A DNA stretch of 64,000 nt from Chitinophaga pinensis (GTDB lineage Bacteria; Bacteroidota; Bacteroidia; NS11-12g; UBA955), in the NCBI GenBank assembly GCA_945877575.1, contig CAMDUE010000008.1:53479-117478 (forward strand), read 5' to 3'. Each line of letters opens with the position of its first letter. The first letter of the stretch is position 1. The position numbers were made by a program, and so were the translations under genes. Of the stretch, positions 47,231 through 56,743 are shown piece after piece. Under the pieces are notes generated by a model. That model had not been told where the DNA came from. It did no database searches and saw nothing but the letters and a program-made list of their open reading frames with translations.

Positions 47231-49717
47231 CTCATTAAGGTCTTTTACAGACAAGGTTTCCTTAAAGATGGGTTGCGAAAGCTTGGTATATACTTCGGCT
47301 TGGTAGATGAATCCATCAAATCCAAAATGGGTATAAAACTCAGGGTTCATTTTGAGGGGTTTTCCGTTGATTTTAATGGATTTATTCATGAATCCGTGAA
47401 AAATCAATTGAACGTATGTATGCGGAAATTTCAGGCTACCTGATTTCTCAAAAGAAAGTATGTTTCCTGCCTTTTTGCTTTGGATGTGTTTGATTTTATA
47501 ATGGCAGAATTCGGGGTTTTTAGAAATTCCATCGTCAAAGTAAAGTTCTCCAAAATAAGCGCCACTCGCGGTTCCATTGAAGTAAATATGAACATTCAAA
47601 GTGTCTGAATTGGAATCTGTATTTTCAATCACTGATGCGGCATTTTCAGCAAATACACTACCTTCCTTCACGAAAACAGGCAAATTGTGCAAGGGAGCTT
47701 TGATCAAAACGGGTTTTCCCGATGAATAATAAACTTCGTCGTGCGCCAAACTGTACCATTGAGCGTTGTTTTCGGGGAAATAAACCTCGGCAACTTCAGT
47801 TTTACTATCCACAGGAGCAATCATGAATGATTTTCCCAAATAAAACTGATGCTGGAATTTTGAAGAAAGTGCTTCTTGGTTGACCCAGGTATTTTCAAAA
47901 ATTATGGGACGCATGATGGGAGTAAGGCTATCGCGCATGCTTGCATACAAATAGGGTAATAATCTGTATCTCAGTTTCATGTAATGACGAACCACATCTG
48001 TGTGTTTCTCGCCGTACAACCAAGGTTCGGCCATGGCTTCATCCGACATTTTATGTCCCCTGAAAAAAGGAGTGAAAGCCCCAATGCTCATCCAACGTGT
48101 AAATAGCTGAGGTGAAGCATTTCCCATGAAACCACCAACATCGGCACCCACAAAATCCACCCCAGAAATGCTCAAAGAGTTGAGCAATTTGATGCTCAAC
48201 ATCAAATGTTCATCAGAAGCCACATTGTCGCCGGTCCACACAGCCGAATATCGTTGAATGCCCGTCATTCCTGCTCGGGTGAGGTTAAAAGTGCGTTTGC
48301 CAAGCTGATTTTCAGCAGCTGTGCGAGTGGAGACGGCCATCAAATTTCCGTAAGCATTTCGGACATCATTCATGTTGCCATATAGTCCTTCGCGGTTCAT
48401 AGATAAATAGTGAGGGATGTCCTTTCCCCAAGCAGCGGGTTCGTTCATGTCGTTCCAAAATCCGTCGATTCCCAAAGAAGTATAAAACTTCAATTCCTCG
48501 CCCCACCAACTGCGGGTAACCGGGTTTGAAAAATCGGGGAAGTGGCACAATCCCGGCCAAACGCTCGCTTCATACAACCTACCCGATGGGTATTTTACGA
48601 AAACATCTTTCTTAATGCCGTTTTCATGAACTGAGTATTGGTCGTTGACCTGAATTCCTGGATCAATGATGCAAACGGGGTGAATTCCTTGTTTTTGGAT
48701 AGAAGCAATGAGAGATTTGGGATTTCCATACTTCAAGGTGTCAAAAGTAAATGCCCGGTTCTGATCCATATAATGAATATCAAAATGAATGGCATCTAGA
48801 GGCAATTTATTCAATTTAAATCCATCAATCACATGTTGAATCTGCTCTTTGGAACGGTAACTCCAACGCGATTGGTGATATCCCAAGCTCCATTTCGGCG
48901 GAAGGGGAGTGCAGCCCGTCAATTGACGGTATTTTCCAGCTACTTCGGTGAAATCTTTACCCGGTATGAAAAAATAAACCAAATGGTCATCAATTACTTC
49001 GATGCTGGTAAAATCTTGAGCGGCTCCAAAATTGAATCTGCTTTTCTGTGAATGATCCAACAATATACCGTAAGTATGTCCGCTGTGCGCACCGTAATAA
49101 AATCCAATGGACTGATACAAGGGGTCGGAATTGCCTCCATAGCCTGGATTGTCAGTGTTTTCCATGATGAAAGATGAACCGGCTCGGTTTATTCCACCTG
49201 TTTTTTCACCCAAACCAAGGAACATTTCTTGATTGCCCAATTTGAAGTTTTTAGTCCATTTTCCGTTGCTTACAATTACGGGATCGAGAATGTGATCTTC
49301 TAAAATGGGGACGGAGGTAGATTGATATAAATTGTCGATTTTTATTGAAAAAGGCTCTTTTGATATTTCAATGTATAGTTGGTTATACATGATTAAACAT
49401 CTTTCATTTGATAGATTAAATACCTTTGAAAAGGTATCTGTAGCTTTTTCAAGGGTTTTCTCATAACTCTCGGCCAATCCATAAGAGTGATGCCTAACGC
49501 CAGATTTTTGGTATTCAAATGCCAATGTACCCGCTTTCGCGGCATTGATTTTTAAGGTGAAATCACGCGTAACCAATTTCCATTGTTTGGAGGTTCTGGT
49601 TTGACTAATTAGGTAATTGTAACCACTATTTTGCGAAAATCCCCAATGGGGAGTCAAAATCAAACCTATTAGTCCCAGCAGGAAAAAGGTAAAACTAATT
49701 TTTCTAAGTATCTTCAC
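47213..49717 (-). CDS. GH31 glycoside hydrolase (alpha-glucosidase-like)
   Basis: PPKWSLGYHQSRWSYRSKEQI; GIDGFWNDMNEPAAWG; RAGMTGIQRYSAVWTGDN; GADVGGFMGNASPQLFTRW. Confidence 0.95.
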   Translation of the reverse strand: MKILRKISFTFFLLGLIGLILTPHWGFSQNSGYNYLISQTRTSKQWKLVTRDFTLKINAAKAGTLAFEYQKSGVRHHSYGLAESYEKTLEKATDTFSKVFNLSNERCLIMYNQLYIEISKEPFSIKIDNLYQSTSVPILEDHILDPVIVSNGKWTKNFKLGNQEMFLGLGEKTGGINRAGSSFIMENTDNPGYGGNSDPLYQSIGFYYGAHSGHTYGILLDHSQKSRFNFGAAQDFTSIEVIDDHLVYFFIPGKDFTEVAGKYRQLTGCTPLPPKWSLGYHQSRWSYRSKEQIQHVIDGFKLNKLPLDAIHFDIHYMDQNRAFTFDTLKYGNPKSLIASIQKQGIHPVCIIDPGIQVNDQYSVHENGIKKDVFVKYPSGRLYEASVWPGLCHFPDFSNPVTRSWWGEELKFYTSLGIDGFWNDMNEPAAWGKDIPHYLSMNREGLYGNMNDVRNAYGNLMAVSTRTAAENQLGKRTFNLTRAGMTGIQRYSAVWTGDNVASDEHLMLSIKLLNSLSISGVDFVGADVGGFMGNASPQLFTRWMSIGAFTPFFRGHKMSDEAMAEPWLYGEKHTDVVRHYMKLRYRLLPYLYASMRDSLTPIMRPIIFENTWVNQEALSSKFQHQFYLGKSFMIAPVDSKTEVAEVYFPENNAQWYSLAHDEVYYSSGKPVLIKAPLHNLPVFVKEGSVFAENAASVIENTDSNSDTLNVHIYFNGTASGAYFGELYFDDGISKNPEFCHYKIKHIQSKKAGNILSFEKSGSLKFPHTYVQLIFHGFMNKSIKINGKPLKMNPEFYTHFGFDGFIYQAEVYTKLSQPIFKETLSVKDLNELKLEF

Positions 49718-49786
49718 GGTATATTTTTTAAAAAGTAAGCCCCAAATTTTGCACTTTTTGTAAATTTTACAGTAACTTGCTTTCGC

Positions 49787-52700
49787 ATGAAGTACAATCG
49801 TTTTTTCATTCTATTGTTGTGCCTTTGGGCTGTTCCAACTTGGTTGTCTGCTCAAGTTGTTCCATTTCAAAAATACACTTCATATTCTGAATTTTCGGAC
49901 GACGAAAAAAGAATTTTTGACACCGTACAGTTCAGAACCTTCCAATATTTTTGGGAAGGAGCAGAGCCCAATTCCGGTTTAGCCCGAGAACGAATTCACC
50001 TTGATAACAATTACCCAGACAAAGACCAGCACATCATTACCACCGGAGGTTCCGGATTTGGAGTGATGGCAGTTATGGTGGGATATAAGCGCGGTTGGAT
50101 CACTCTCAGTGAGATGCTTTCGCGATACGAGAAAAATCTTACCTTTTTGGAAAAATGCGATCGATTCCACGGTGCATGGCCCCATTGGCTCGATGGCAAC
50201 ACCGGAAAAGTAAAGCCTTTCAGTCCCAAAGACGACGGCGGAGATTTGGTCGAAAGCAGCTTCTTGATGCAAGGCCTGCTATCGGTGCAACAGATTCTCG
50301 CTGATGAGGTTAAACGTGGAAACATCCCCAAAAACAAAAGAATCACAAACATCAATAAGCGCATTGAAAAGTTGTGGCGCGACATGGATTTTGATTGGTA
50401 CACCAAAGGGGAAGACGTTCTTTACTGGCATTGGAGTCCAAATCACGGCTGGGCCATGAATTTTGCCGTAAAAGGGTATAACGAATGTCTTATCATGTAC
50501 ATTTTGGCCGCTTCATCTCCAACTCACCCAATCGAGCCGAGGGTCTATCATAATGGTTGGGCAGGGGCAAATTCTGTAAATAATGATGCCGCTATTAAGC
50601 AAATTTCTGACAACCAGAAAAAGGCTTATTATCCGCTTCAGCTCAAGCATCAAGGTGATCTTCGCAACGGCGGACCGCTATTTTGGGCGCATTATTCATT
50701 CGTTGCTTTGAACCCCATGGGTTTGGAAGATAAATACGCTGATTACGGAACCGAAAATATCAATCAAACGCTCAATAACTATTTGTGGTGCGTGAATAAT
50801 CCGTTGAATTTTCGCGGATATTCTGATAGTTCTTGGGGACTAACAGCCAGTTATTCGGTGAACTTCTATTCAGGACATGCACCTGATTCAACCCGTGATG
50901 GGGGAGTTATTTCACCCACCGCGGCCATTTCATCGTTTCCTTATACTCCAGCATTGTCGTTGAAATGTTTATCAAAATGGTACCACGACAAACCCGAGTT
51001 AATGAAAAAATACGGTTTTATCGATGCGTTTTCCGACCACAAAAATTGGTCAAAACCCTGGTATTTAGCCATAGATCAGGGTCCAATGGTGGTCATGATG
51101 GAAAATGCCCGAACCGGATTATTCTGGAACCAATTTCGATTTCATAAAGATGTTCAACGCGGACTTAAACTGCTTGGATTTAGATATTCAGGTGAATCTG
51201 GATTGACCCTAGATCAAAAAATCAAGGCTAAGATTAGTGAATTGTCGTTGACAGAGAAGGTGGGACAGATGACACAGGTTGATCTAGGCTTGATTGCAAA
51301 GGGAGATATATGCGCACTTCAGCAACCACAAACCTTGGATTCTCAAAAATTGGCTGTGGCTTTTGGGAAATACAAAGTGGGTTCGATTCTGAATGTTGGT
51401 TGTGGTTCAGGCACTATTTCGCTTGCAAGATGGCATTCCATCATCAATGATATACAAAAAGCATCTTTGCAGTCAGAAAATCACGGAATTTATGTGATCT
51501 ACGGAATAGATGCCATTCACGGTGCCAATTACACCATGGGGGCGACTTTGTTTCCCCAGCAAATAGGACAAGCCGCTTCGTGGAATCCTTCGTTGGTGGG
51601 TCGCGCTGCACAAATTACGGCTCATGAAGTTCGTGCATCGGGTATTCCATGGAACTTTTCACCTGTTCTTGATTTGGGACGTCAACCGCTTTGGTCACGT
51701 TTTTTTGAGACCTATGGGGAAGATGTATTCTTAGCAAAATCCATGACTAAAGCGGCAATTACGGGCTACCAAAACAACGGAATGAATAATTCAGTGGCCG
51801 CTTGTATGAAGCATTTTTTGGGATACAGCTATCCCTTGAGCGGCAAGGACAGGACTCCGGCGTGGATTGACGATAGAACTTTACGTGAATACTATTTGCC
51901 CACCTTTGAAACTGCAATCAAGGCAGGTGCCAAGACGGTGATGATCAATTCAGGTGAAATAAACGGTACGCCGGTTCACGTAAATAAAGATATTTTGACA
52001 GGACTTTTGCGCGATGAACTTCGATTTAAAGGGGTAGCGGTTACCGATTGGGAAGACATTTATAAGTTGCATACCACACATAAAGTTGCTGCAACGTTGA
52101 AAGAAGCTGTGAAATTGGCCATCAATGCAGGGATAGACATGAGCATGACTCCTTCTGATTTTCAGTTCAATGATTTACTCATTGAATTGGTGCAAGAGGG
52201 TGAGGTCCCAATGTCTCGAATCGATGAGGCTGTTTATCGCATTTTAAAGTTAAAGTATGAATTGGGTTTGGTAGGTGAATTTCCGCAGATTCCTCAACTA
52301 GAAGTTGGAACAAAAGAGTTTATAGAAATCAACTATCAAGCAGCCGTTGAGAGTATCACCTTATTAAAGAACGATGGAAATGTATTGCCTTTGAAAAACT
52401 CAAGCGTGGTTCAAAATACGGTTATCATGGGTAATGCTGCCAACAATATGGATTTAATCAATGGAGCATGGACCCACAGTTGGCAAGGTATAAACAATGG
52501 TTACAGAACTAAGGGTAAAATAACCATTGCCGAAGCACTCACAGAATACACTCAAGAATCCAAGAACGACGAAAAAGTATTGATTTATTGTTTAGGTGAA
52601 AAGCCTGCCACAGAAGTTCCCGGCAACATCAACGACTTAAGTATTGAAATTCCAGCCGATGATTTGAAATTTTTGCAAGAATGGAAATCCAAAGGTGGAA

Positions 52701-53332
52701 AGTCAGTGTTGGTTTTATGCTTGGCACGCCCAAGAATTATCACGCCCTATGTAACCTTGTTTAATTCGGTGGTTCATGCTTATTTACCTGGCGATGAAGG
52801 CGGAAGAGCCATTGCAGATATCATTTACGGTAAACAAGTCCCCAGCGGTAAACTACCGTTTACTTATCCCAAATTTGCAGGCGATATTGTACATTACGAT
52901 CGCAAGCACACAGAAAACAACGATGTGAATTTCGGCCGAAATGCATATCAGCCTTTGTTTGATTTTGGATGGGGGATGAGTTATACGAATTTTGAGTACA
53001 GTAATTTTGAAATCACTAGAATGGGAGATTCATTCATGGTAGCAAGAGTTACGGTTCGCAATTCAGGAAATTACGATGCAAAAGAGGTGGTTCAATTGTA
53101 TGCAAGTGATTTGTTTGCAAGCATTACACCATCGGTTAAGAAATTGGTTGGATTTAATAAGGTGTTTATCAAGAAAAACGAATCAGTAGTGGTTGAAATA
53201 CCCTTTAGCAAGGCTGAATTGACTTTTATCAATAAAGATTTACAGCGCGTATTTGAGGGCGGTGAGTTCACTTTTTCTTTGGGATGCGAAGGATATGCAA
53301 CCGATGAGAAGATCACATTAGATATTAGATAA
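49787..53332 (+). CDS. Two-domain fusion: GH144-like + GH3
   Basis: N-half ARERIHLDNNYPDKDQHIITTGGSGFGVMAVMVGYKR...DRFHGAWPHWLDG; C-half from about 51200: LTEKVGQMTQVD, PWNFSPVLDLGRQPLWSRFFETYGEDVFL, GVAVTDWED. N-terminal signal peptide. Confidence 0.92.
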   Translation: MKYNRFFILLLCLWAVPTWLSAQVVPFQKYTSYSEFSDDEKRIFDTVQFRTFQYFWEGAEPNSGLARERIHLDNNYPDKDQHIITTGGSGFGVMAVMVGYKRGWITLSEMLSRYEKNLTFLEKCDRFHGAWPHWLDGNTGKVKPFSPKDDGGDLVESSFLMQGLLSVQQILADEVKRGNIPKNKRITNINKRIEKLWRDMDFDWYTKGEDVLYWHWSPNHGWAMNFAVKGYNECLIMYILAASSPTHPIEPRVYHNGWAGANSVNNDAAIKQISDNQKKAYYPLQLKHQGDLRNGGPLFWAHYSFVALNPMGLEDKYADYGTENINQTLNNYLWCVNNPLNFRGYSDSSWGLTASYSVNFYSGHAPDSTRDGGVISPTAAISSFPYTPALSLKCLSKWYHDKPELMKKYGFIDAFSDHKNWSKPWYLAIDQGPMVVMMENARTGLFWNQFRFHKDVQRGLKLLGFRYSGESGLTLDQKIKAKISELSLTEKVGQMTQVDLGLIAKGDICALQQPQTLDSQKLAVAFGKYKVGSILNVGCGSGTISLARWHSIINDIQKASLQSENHGIYVIYGIDAIHGANYTMGATLFPQQIGQAASWNPSLVGRAAQITAHEVRASGIPWNFSPVLDLGRQPLWSRFFETYGEDVFLAKSMTKAAITGYQNNGMNNSVAACMKHFLGYSYPLSGKDRTPAWIDDRTLREYYLPTFETAIKAGAKTVMINSGEINGTPVHVNKDILTGLLRDELRFKGVAVTDWEDIYKLHTTHKVAATLKEAVKLAINAGIDMSMTPSDFQFNDLLIELVQEGEVPMSRIDEAVYRILKLKYELGLVGEFPQIPQLEVGTKEFIEINYQAAVESITLLKNDGNVLPLKNSSVVQNTVIMGNAANNMDLINGAWTHSWQGINNGYRTKGKITIAEALTEYTQESKNDEKVLIYCLGEKPATEVPGNINDLSIEIPADDLKFLQEWKSKGGKSVLVLCLARPRIITPYVTLFNSVVHAYLPGDEGGRAIADIIYGKQVPSGKLPFTYPKFAGDIVHYDRKHTENNDVNFGRNAYQPLFDFGWGMSYTNFEYSNFEITRMGDSFMVARVTVRNSGNYDAKEVVQLYASDLFASITPSVKKLVGFNKVFIKKNESVVVEIPFSKAELTFINKDLQRVFEGGEFTFSLGCEGYATDEKITLDIR

Positions 53333-53353
53333 CAATTCAGGAATGCTATAAAC

Positions 53354-53383
53354 AAAAAGGGCTGCCCGCGGGCAGCCCTTTTT
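53354..53383. terminator. Bidirectional intrinsic terminator between convergent genes
   Basis: AAAAAGGGCTGCCC-GC-GGGCAGCCCTTTTT. Confidence 0.92.
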
Positions 53384-53411
53384 GTACCTAAGTGAAATTT
53401 TCTATGAAAGA

Positions 53412-54701
53412 TTATTGCTTGATGAAACGTGAAGTAAATACGCCATTTGCTGTAGTTACATTCACAAAATAAGTTCCAACGGGCAATGTACTAACATTGA
53501 TTTCGTTTGAGCTACCTGACTCCAATACTTTCATTCCAACGGTATTGAAAATAACTGAATTCTGGATAGCGCTTGCGCGATCTAAATTCAAACTAATCAA
53601 ACCAGTTGCTGGATTAGGATAAACGGTCAAACCAGTATTGTAGAATTTAGATACGCTTCCAATTGGAGCAGCGCTTCTTACAAATTCATAATACCAATAT
53701 CCAGTACCAAAAGAAATTTCTACAATCATAGTATCTCCGTTGATCGTTGCAGGATAAACAATGGTATCTTTAGCATCGGCTGGAGCCTTTAATTCACCAC
53801 CATTGTATACTTTTGGCAATCCCAAGAAAGAACCTTTGCCAATGATGGTAATGGTACCAGCATTTTTATCAGCAACCCATTTTCCTTTTGAAGTTCCGTC
53901 GTGAGGCGCAACTGGGGTTCCGCAACCGTCTTTTCCTTGCCATCCTTCTAACCAAGTACTTCCATCCATGATGTTTTCAAAAGTACCATCTTCGTTGAAT
54001 ACGAAACGGTCATCCAATTGACAAGCGCGAATCGTCAAATCGCTTGCAGGAAGTCCCCACCAGCTGTAATCGCCTTTAGCAGGACCTACTTTGAAGCAAC
54101 CGGCTTTAGGAGCGAAATTCCAGCTTCCTACAGGGTTAATTTCAGGCATTTCCTTTACGAATTCGAATTTCCAGTAACCACTACCAATTGAAATAGACAA
54201 TGTCAAGCTAGTAGCCGACATTTCGTCAACTTCATATACGATAGTATCTTTTGCATTTGCAGGTGCTGTTAATTCACCGCCATTGTATGGCTTGGGTAAA
54301 CCCATATATGAACCTTTGCCAATAATAGTAAGGGTTTTAGCAGTTTGATCATAGATCCATTTTCCGTTAGAAGATCCATCATGTGGTGCAACAGGAGTAC
54401 CGCAACCATTTCCACCTTGCCATCCTTCTAGGTAGGTTTGAGTTCCCAAATTGTTTTTGAAGGACCCATCAGCATTAAAGCTGAATAAATCATCAAATTG
54501 GCAAGCACGAACGCCTGTAACTTCATCTGCGGGAACACCCCACCAGCTGTAGTCTCCTTTTGCTGGGCCTACTGCGAAGGCACCTGCTTTAGGTGCAAGC
54601 TTCCAGTTGCCTGCAAATTGTGCACTCGCAACCGACATTGAGATGAATCCCAATGCCATAAATCCGCCGCGAATGACACGGTTTAATGTAGTTTTTTTCA
54701 T
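53412..54701 (-). CDS. T9SS-sorted protein with a tandemly duplicated ~170-aa domain
   Basis: Two copies of APKAG.F.VGPAKGDYSWWG.PA......RACQ.DD.F.FN.DG.F...WLEGWQG..GCGTPVAPHDG; C-terminal sorting domain VYPNPATGLISLNL...GTYFVNVTTANGVFTSRFIKQ. Confidence 0.88.
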   Translation of the reverse strand: MKKTTLNRVIRGGFMALGFISMSVASAQFAGNWKLAPKAGAFAVGPAKGDYSWWGVPADEVTGVRACQFDDLFSFNADGSFKNNLGTQTYLEGWQGGNGCGTPVAPHDGSSNGKWIYDQTAKTLTIIGKGSYMGLPKPYNGGELTAPANAKDTIVYEVDEMSATSLTLSISIGSGYWKFEFVKEMPEINPVGSWNFAPKAGCFKVGPAKGDYSWWGLPASDLTIRACQLDDRFVFNEDGTFENIMDGSTWLEGWQGKDGCGTPVAPHDGTSKGKWVADKNAGTITIIGKGSFLGLPKVYNGGELKAPADAKDTIVYPATINGDTMIVEISFGTGYWYYEFVRSAAPIGSVSKFYNTGLTVYPNPATGLISLNLDRASAIQNSVIFNTVGMKVLESGSSNEINVSTLPVGTYFVNVTTANGVFTSRFIKQ

Positions 54702-54795
54702 GATAATTAAATTTACTTAATGCAATAATAAGAAGTATAAGTTCAATATTGTAAAAAAAACAATATCTTTTTGTACCAATCTTTTACACAACAAA

Positions 54796-54820
54796 AAAAG
54801 GCACTCATTGAGTGCCTTTT
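54796..54820 (-). terminator. Intrinsic terminator of the 54841-56733 gene
   Basis: AAAAGGCACTCA-T-TGAGTGCCTTTT. Confidence 0.8.
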
Positions 54821-54840
54821 AAACTATTACGAGCTTTAGA

Positions 54841-56733
54841 TTAATGTTGAATTTGAATCTTTTTTACAATACCGATTGAATCGTTGCGAAGTTGAAGAAT
54901 ATAAATCCCATTTGTAATGTTACCTAAATTTAAAGCAAAGCCAACATTGCCGTTCAAATTTTCAAATTCTTTTGATAAAATCAATTGACCATCAAGACTT
55001 AAAATTTCAGCTTTTAATTTTTGCTCAAAGCCGGCAAATTTAACGTTAATAAGGTCTGAGGTAGGATTAGGTGAGATAACTAAACCATTCAATCCTAATT
55101 TAATAACTGCACTATTACTTTGTGCAACAGTTACATCAAAATAAATAGTATCACTTCCGCAAGGAGGATTATTAGCTACCAACATAACTTTATACGTTCC
55201 ATCTGCGCTAAAAGTGTATGTGGTATTTTGTTGAAAACTCTCATTTCCATCGCTAAAATTCCAATATACGTTGGCCGTATTGGTGCCTTCAAATTTGAAT
55301 TCTACTGTTCTATCTTTTACAACTTTGTAAGAATAAGCTGCTTGAGGTTGCAATACACCGTAAACGGTTTGTGATTTAATGGTTTCGCAGCCAGCACCAT
55401 TTTTAACAGATACTTGATAAGTGGTTTTCTCACCTACGGCTTTAGCCCATGTTGTGCGAGTATTAACACCGGTGCTCCAACTGTAAGTCAATCCACCTCC
55501 GCCTGCATTCGCAGTTAATTGAATTGAATCACCATCACAAGCCACTGTATCTAAAGCTGTAATGGTTACGTTTGGACCATTTTGAATTTGAACAAAGAAA
55601 TTTCTTGTACCTATACAACCATTATCATCTGTGCCGCTTACCGTATAACCCGTTGATACGCTAGGAAGTGCATAAATAGTATCTCCACTTTCAGCACTTA
55701 AACCAGTTGCTGGTGTCCAAGTATAAGTGGTAGCGCCGCTCGCCACGAATTGTAAAGGAGTGGTTGAACCTGCGCACAGAACACCATTATTGGGTGTTAC
55801 AGTGATTGTGGGAGGAGTTGCTGTGTTATCAATCCATAAACGAATGCAATTTGAGGTATCTGCTTCTCCAGATTGATTGCAAGTGACAATAGCACGAATG
55901 TATCTGTAAGTACCAATAGCAGCGCTAAAATTACCTGTATTCACCGCAGTGGTCCAAGCATTATTATTGAAAGTTTGAGAATCCGTAGAAGTTTGCCAAG
56001 ATAGGGTAATACCTGTAGTGTTGGTGTAACTGCTCAAAGTAACGGTTGCTGGACCTACATTTCCGCAGATATAATAAGTATTTGCCGTAACCGTACCTGC
56101 ATCAGGCTTGCCTTCACAAAAGGTTGGATAAGCATCCCAAGTAACACTATCCAGAAATATATTCCCGGCATTTGCAGCACCGCGAGCAGTGCCTTGAATC
56201 ATAAAATAATTGGTATTTCCCTTAAAATTGGAAGGGATTGCAAACGAATATTTATACCATCCATGAGCTCCAGAATCAGGGTAGTTTGCTCTTGCAAAAC
56301 GCTTGATTCCTTGAATTCGCGTAGCTCCCGTTAAACTTCTAGAAGTATTGAATAAAAATGTGATAGAATCGTCTGTGGAATATGCGGTATCTCTGAACAT
56401 GTAAAATGATACATAACTATTGGTTGTACCTCTTTTGCTCAAGTCAATCACTGGAGAAACCAAAGTTTGAGTTGTACCGGCAGCCTGGTTTCTACATGTA
56501 AATCGAGCCATTGCCGATCCTGCTTGAGGAGTCACTGTTGGAGTGGTTCCCGCATTTGCAGTGGTTCTGCGTGACCAACCACCTCCAAAACCCACGTTAC
56601 CAATAGTAGACCAACCTGCTGGGGGAAAGGTGCCACCCTCAAATCCTTGGCCTGTTACAGTTTGCGCTCGGAGACCTGAGAATTCTGAAAAAATCAGTAT
56701 TACTAGGGTCGTAAACAAGTATTGTTTTTTCAT
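54841..56733 (-). CDS. T9SS-sorted PKD/Ig-like surface protein
   Basis: Signal peptide; VEFKFEGTNTANVYWNFSDGNESFQQNTTYTFSADGTYKVMLVANN PKD motif; C-terminus ISPNPTSDLINVKFAG...NITNGIYILQLRNDSIGIVKKIQIQH. Confidence 0.85.
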   Translation of the reverse strand: MKKQYLFTTLVILIFSEFSGLRAQTVTGQGFEGGTFPPAGWSTIGNVGFGGGWSRRTTANAGTTPTVTPQAGSAMARFTCRNQAAGTTQTLVSPVIDLSKRGTTNSYVSFYMFRDTAYSTDDSITFLFNTSRSLTGATRIQGIKRFARANYPDSGAHGWYKYSFAIPSNFKGNTNYFMIQGTARGAANAGNIFLDSVTWDAYPTFCEGKPDAGTVTANTYYICGNVGPATVTLSSYTNTTGITLSWQTSTDSQTFNNNAWTTAVNTGNFSAAIGTYRYIRAIVTCNQSGEADTSNCIRLWIDNTATPPTITVTPNNGVLCAGSTTPLQFVASGATTYTWTPATGLSAESGDTIYALPSVSTGYTVSGTDDNGCIGTRNFFVQIQNGPNVTITALDTVACDGDSIQLTANAGGGGLTYSWSTGVNTRTTWAKAVGEKTTYQVSVKNGAGCETIKSQTVYGVLQPQAAYSYKVVKDRTVEFKFEGTNTANVYWNFSDGNESFQQNTTYTFSADGTYKVMLVANNPPCGSDTIYFDVTVAQSNSAVIKLGLNGLVISPNPTSDLINVKFAGFEQKLKAEILSLDGQLILSKEFENLNGNVGFALNLGNITNGIYILQLRNDSIGIVKKIQIQH

Positions 56734-56743
56734 AGTTGTGTGT

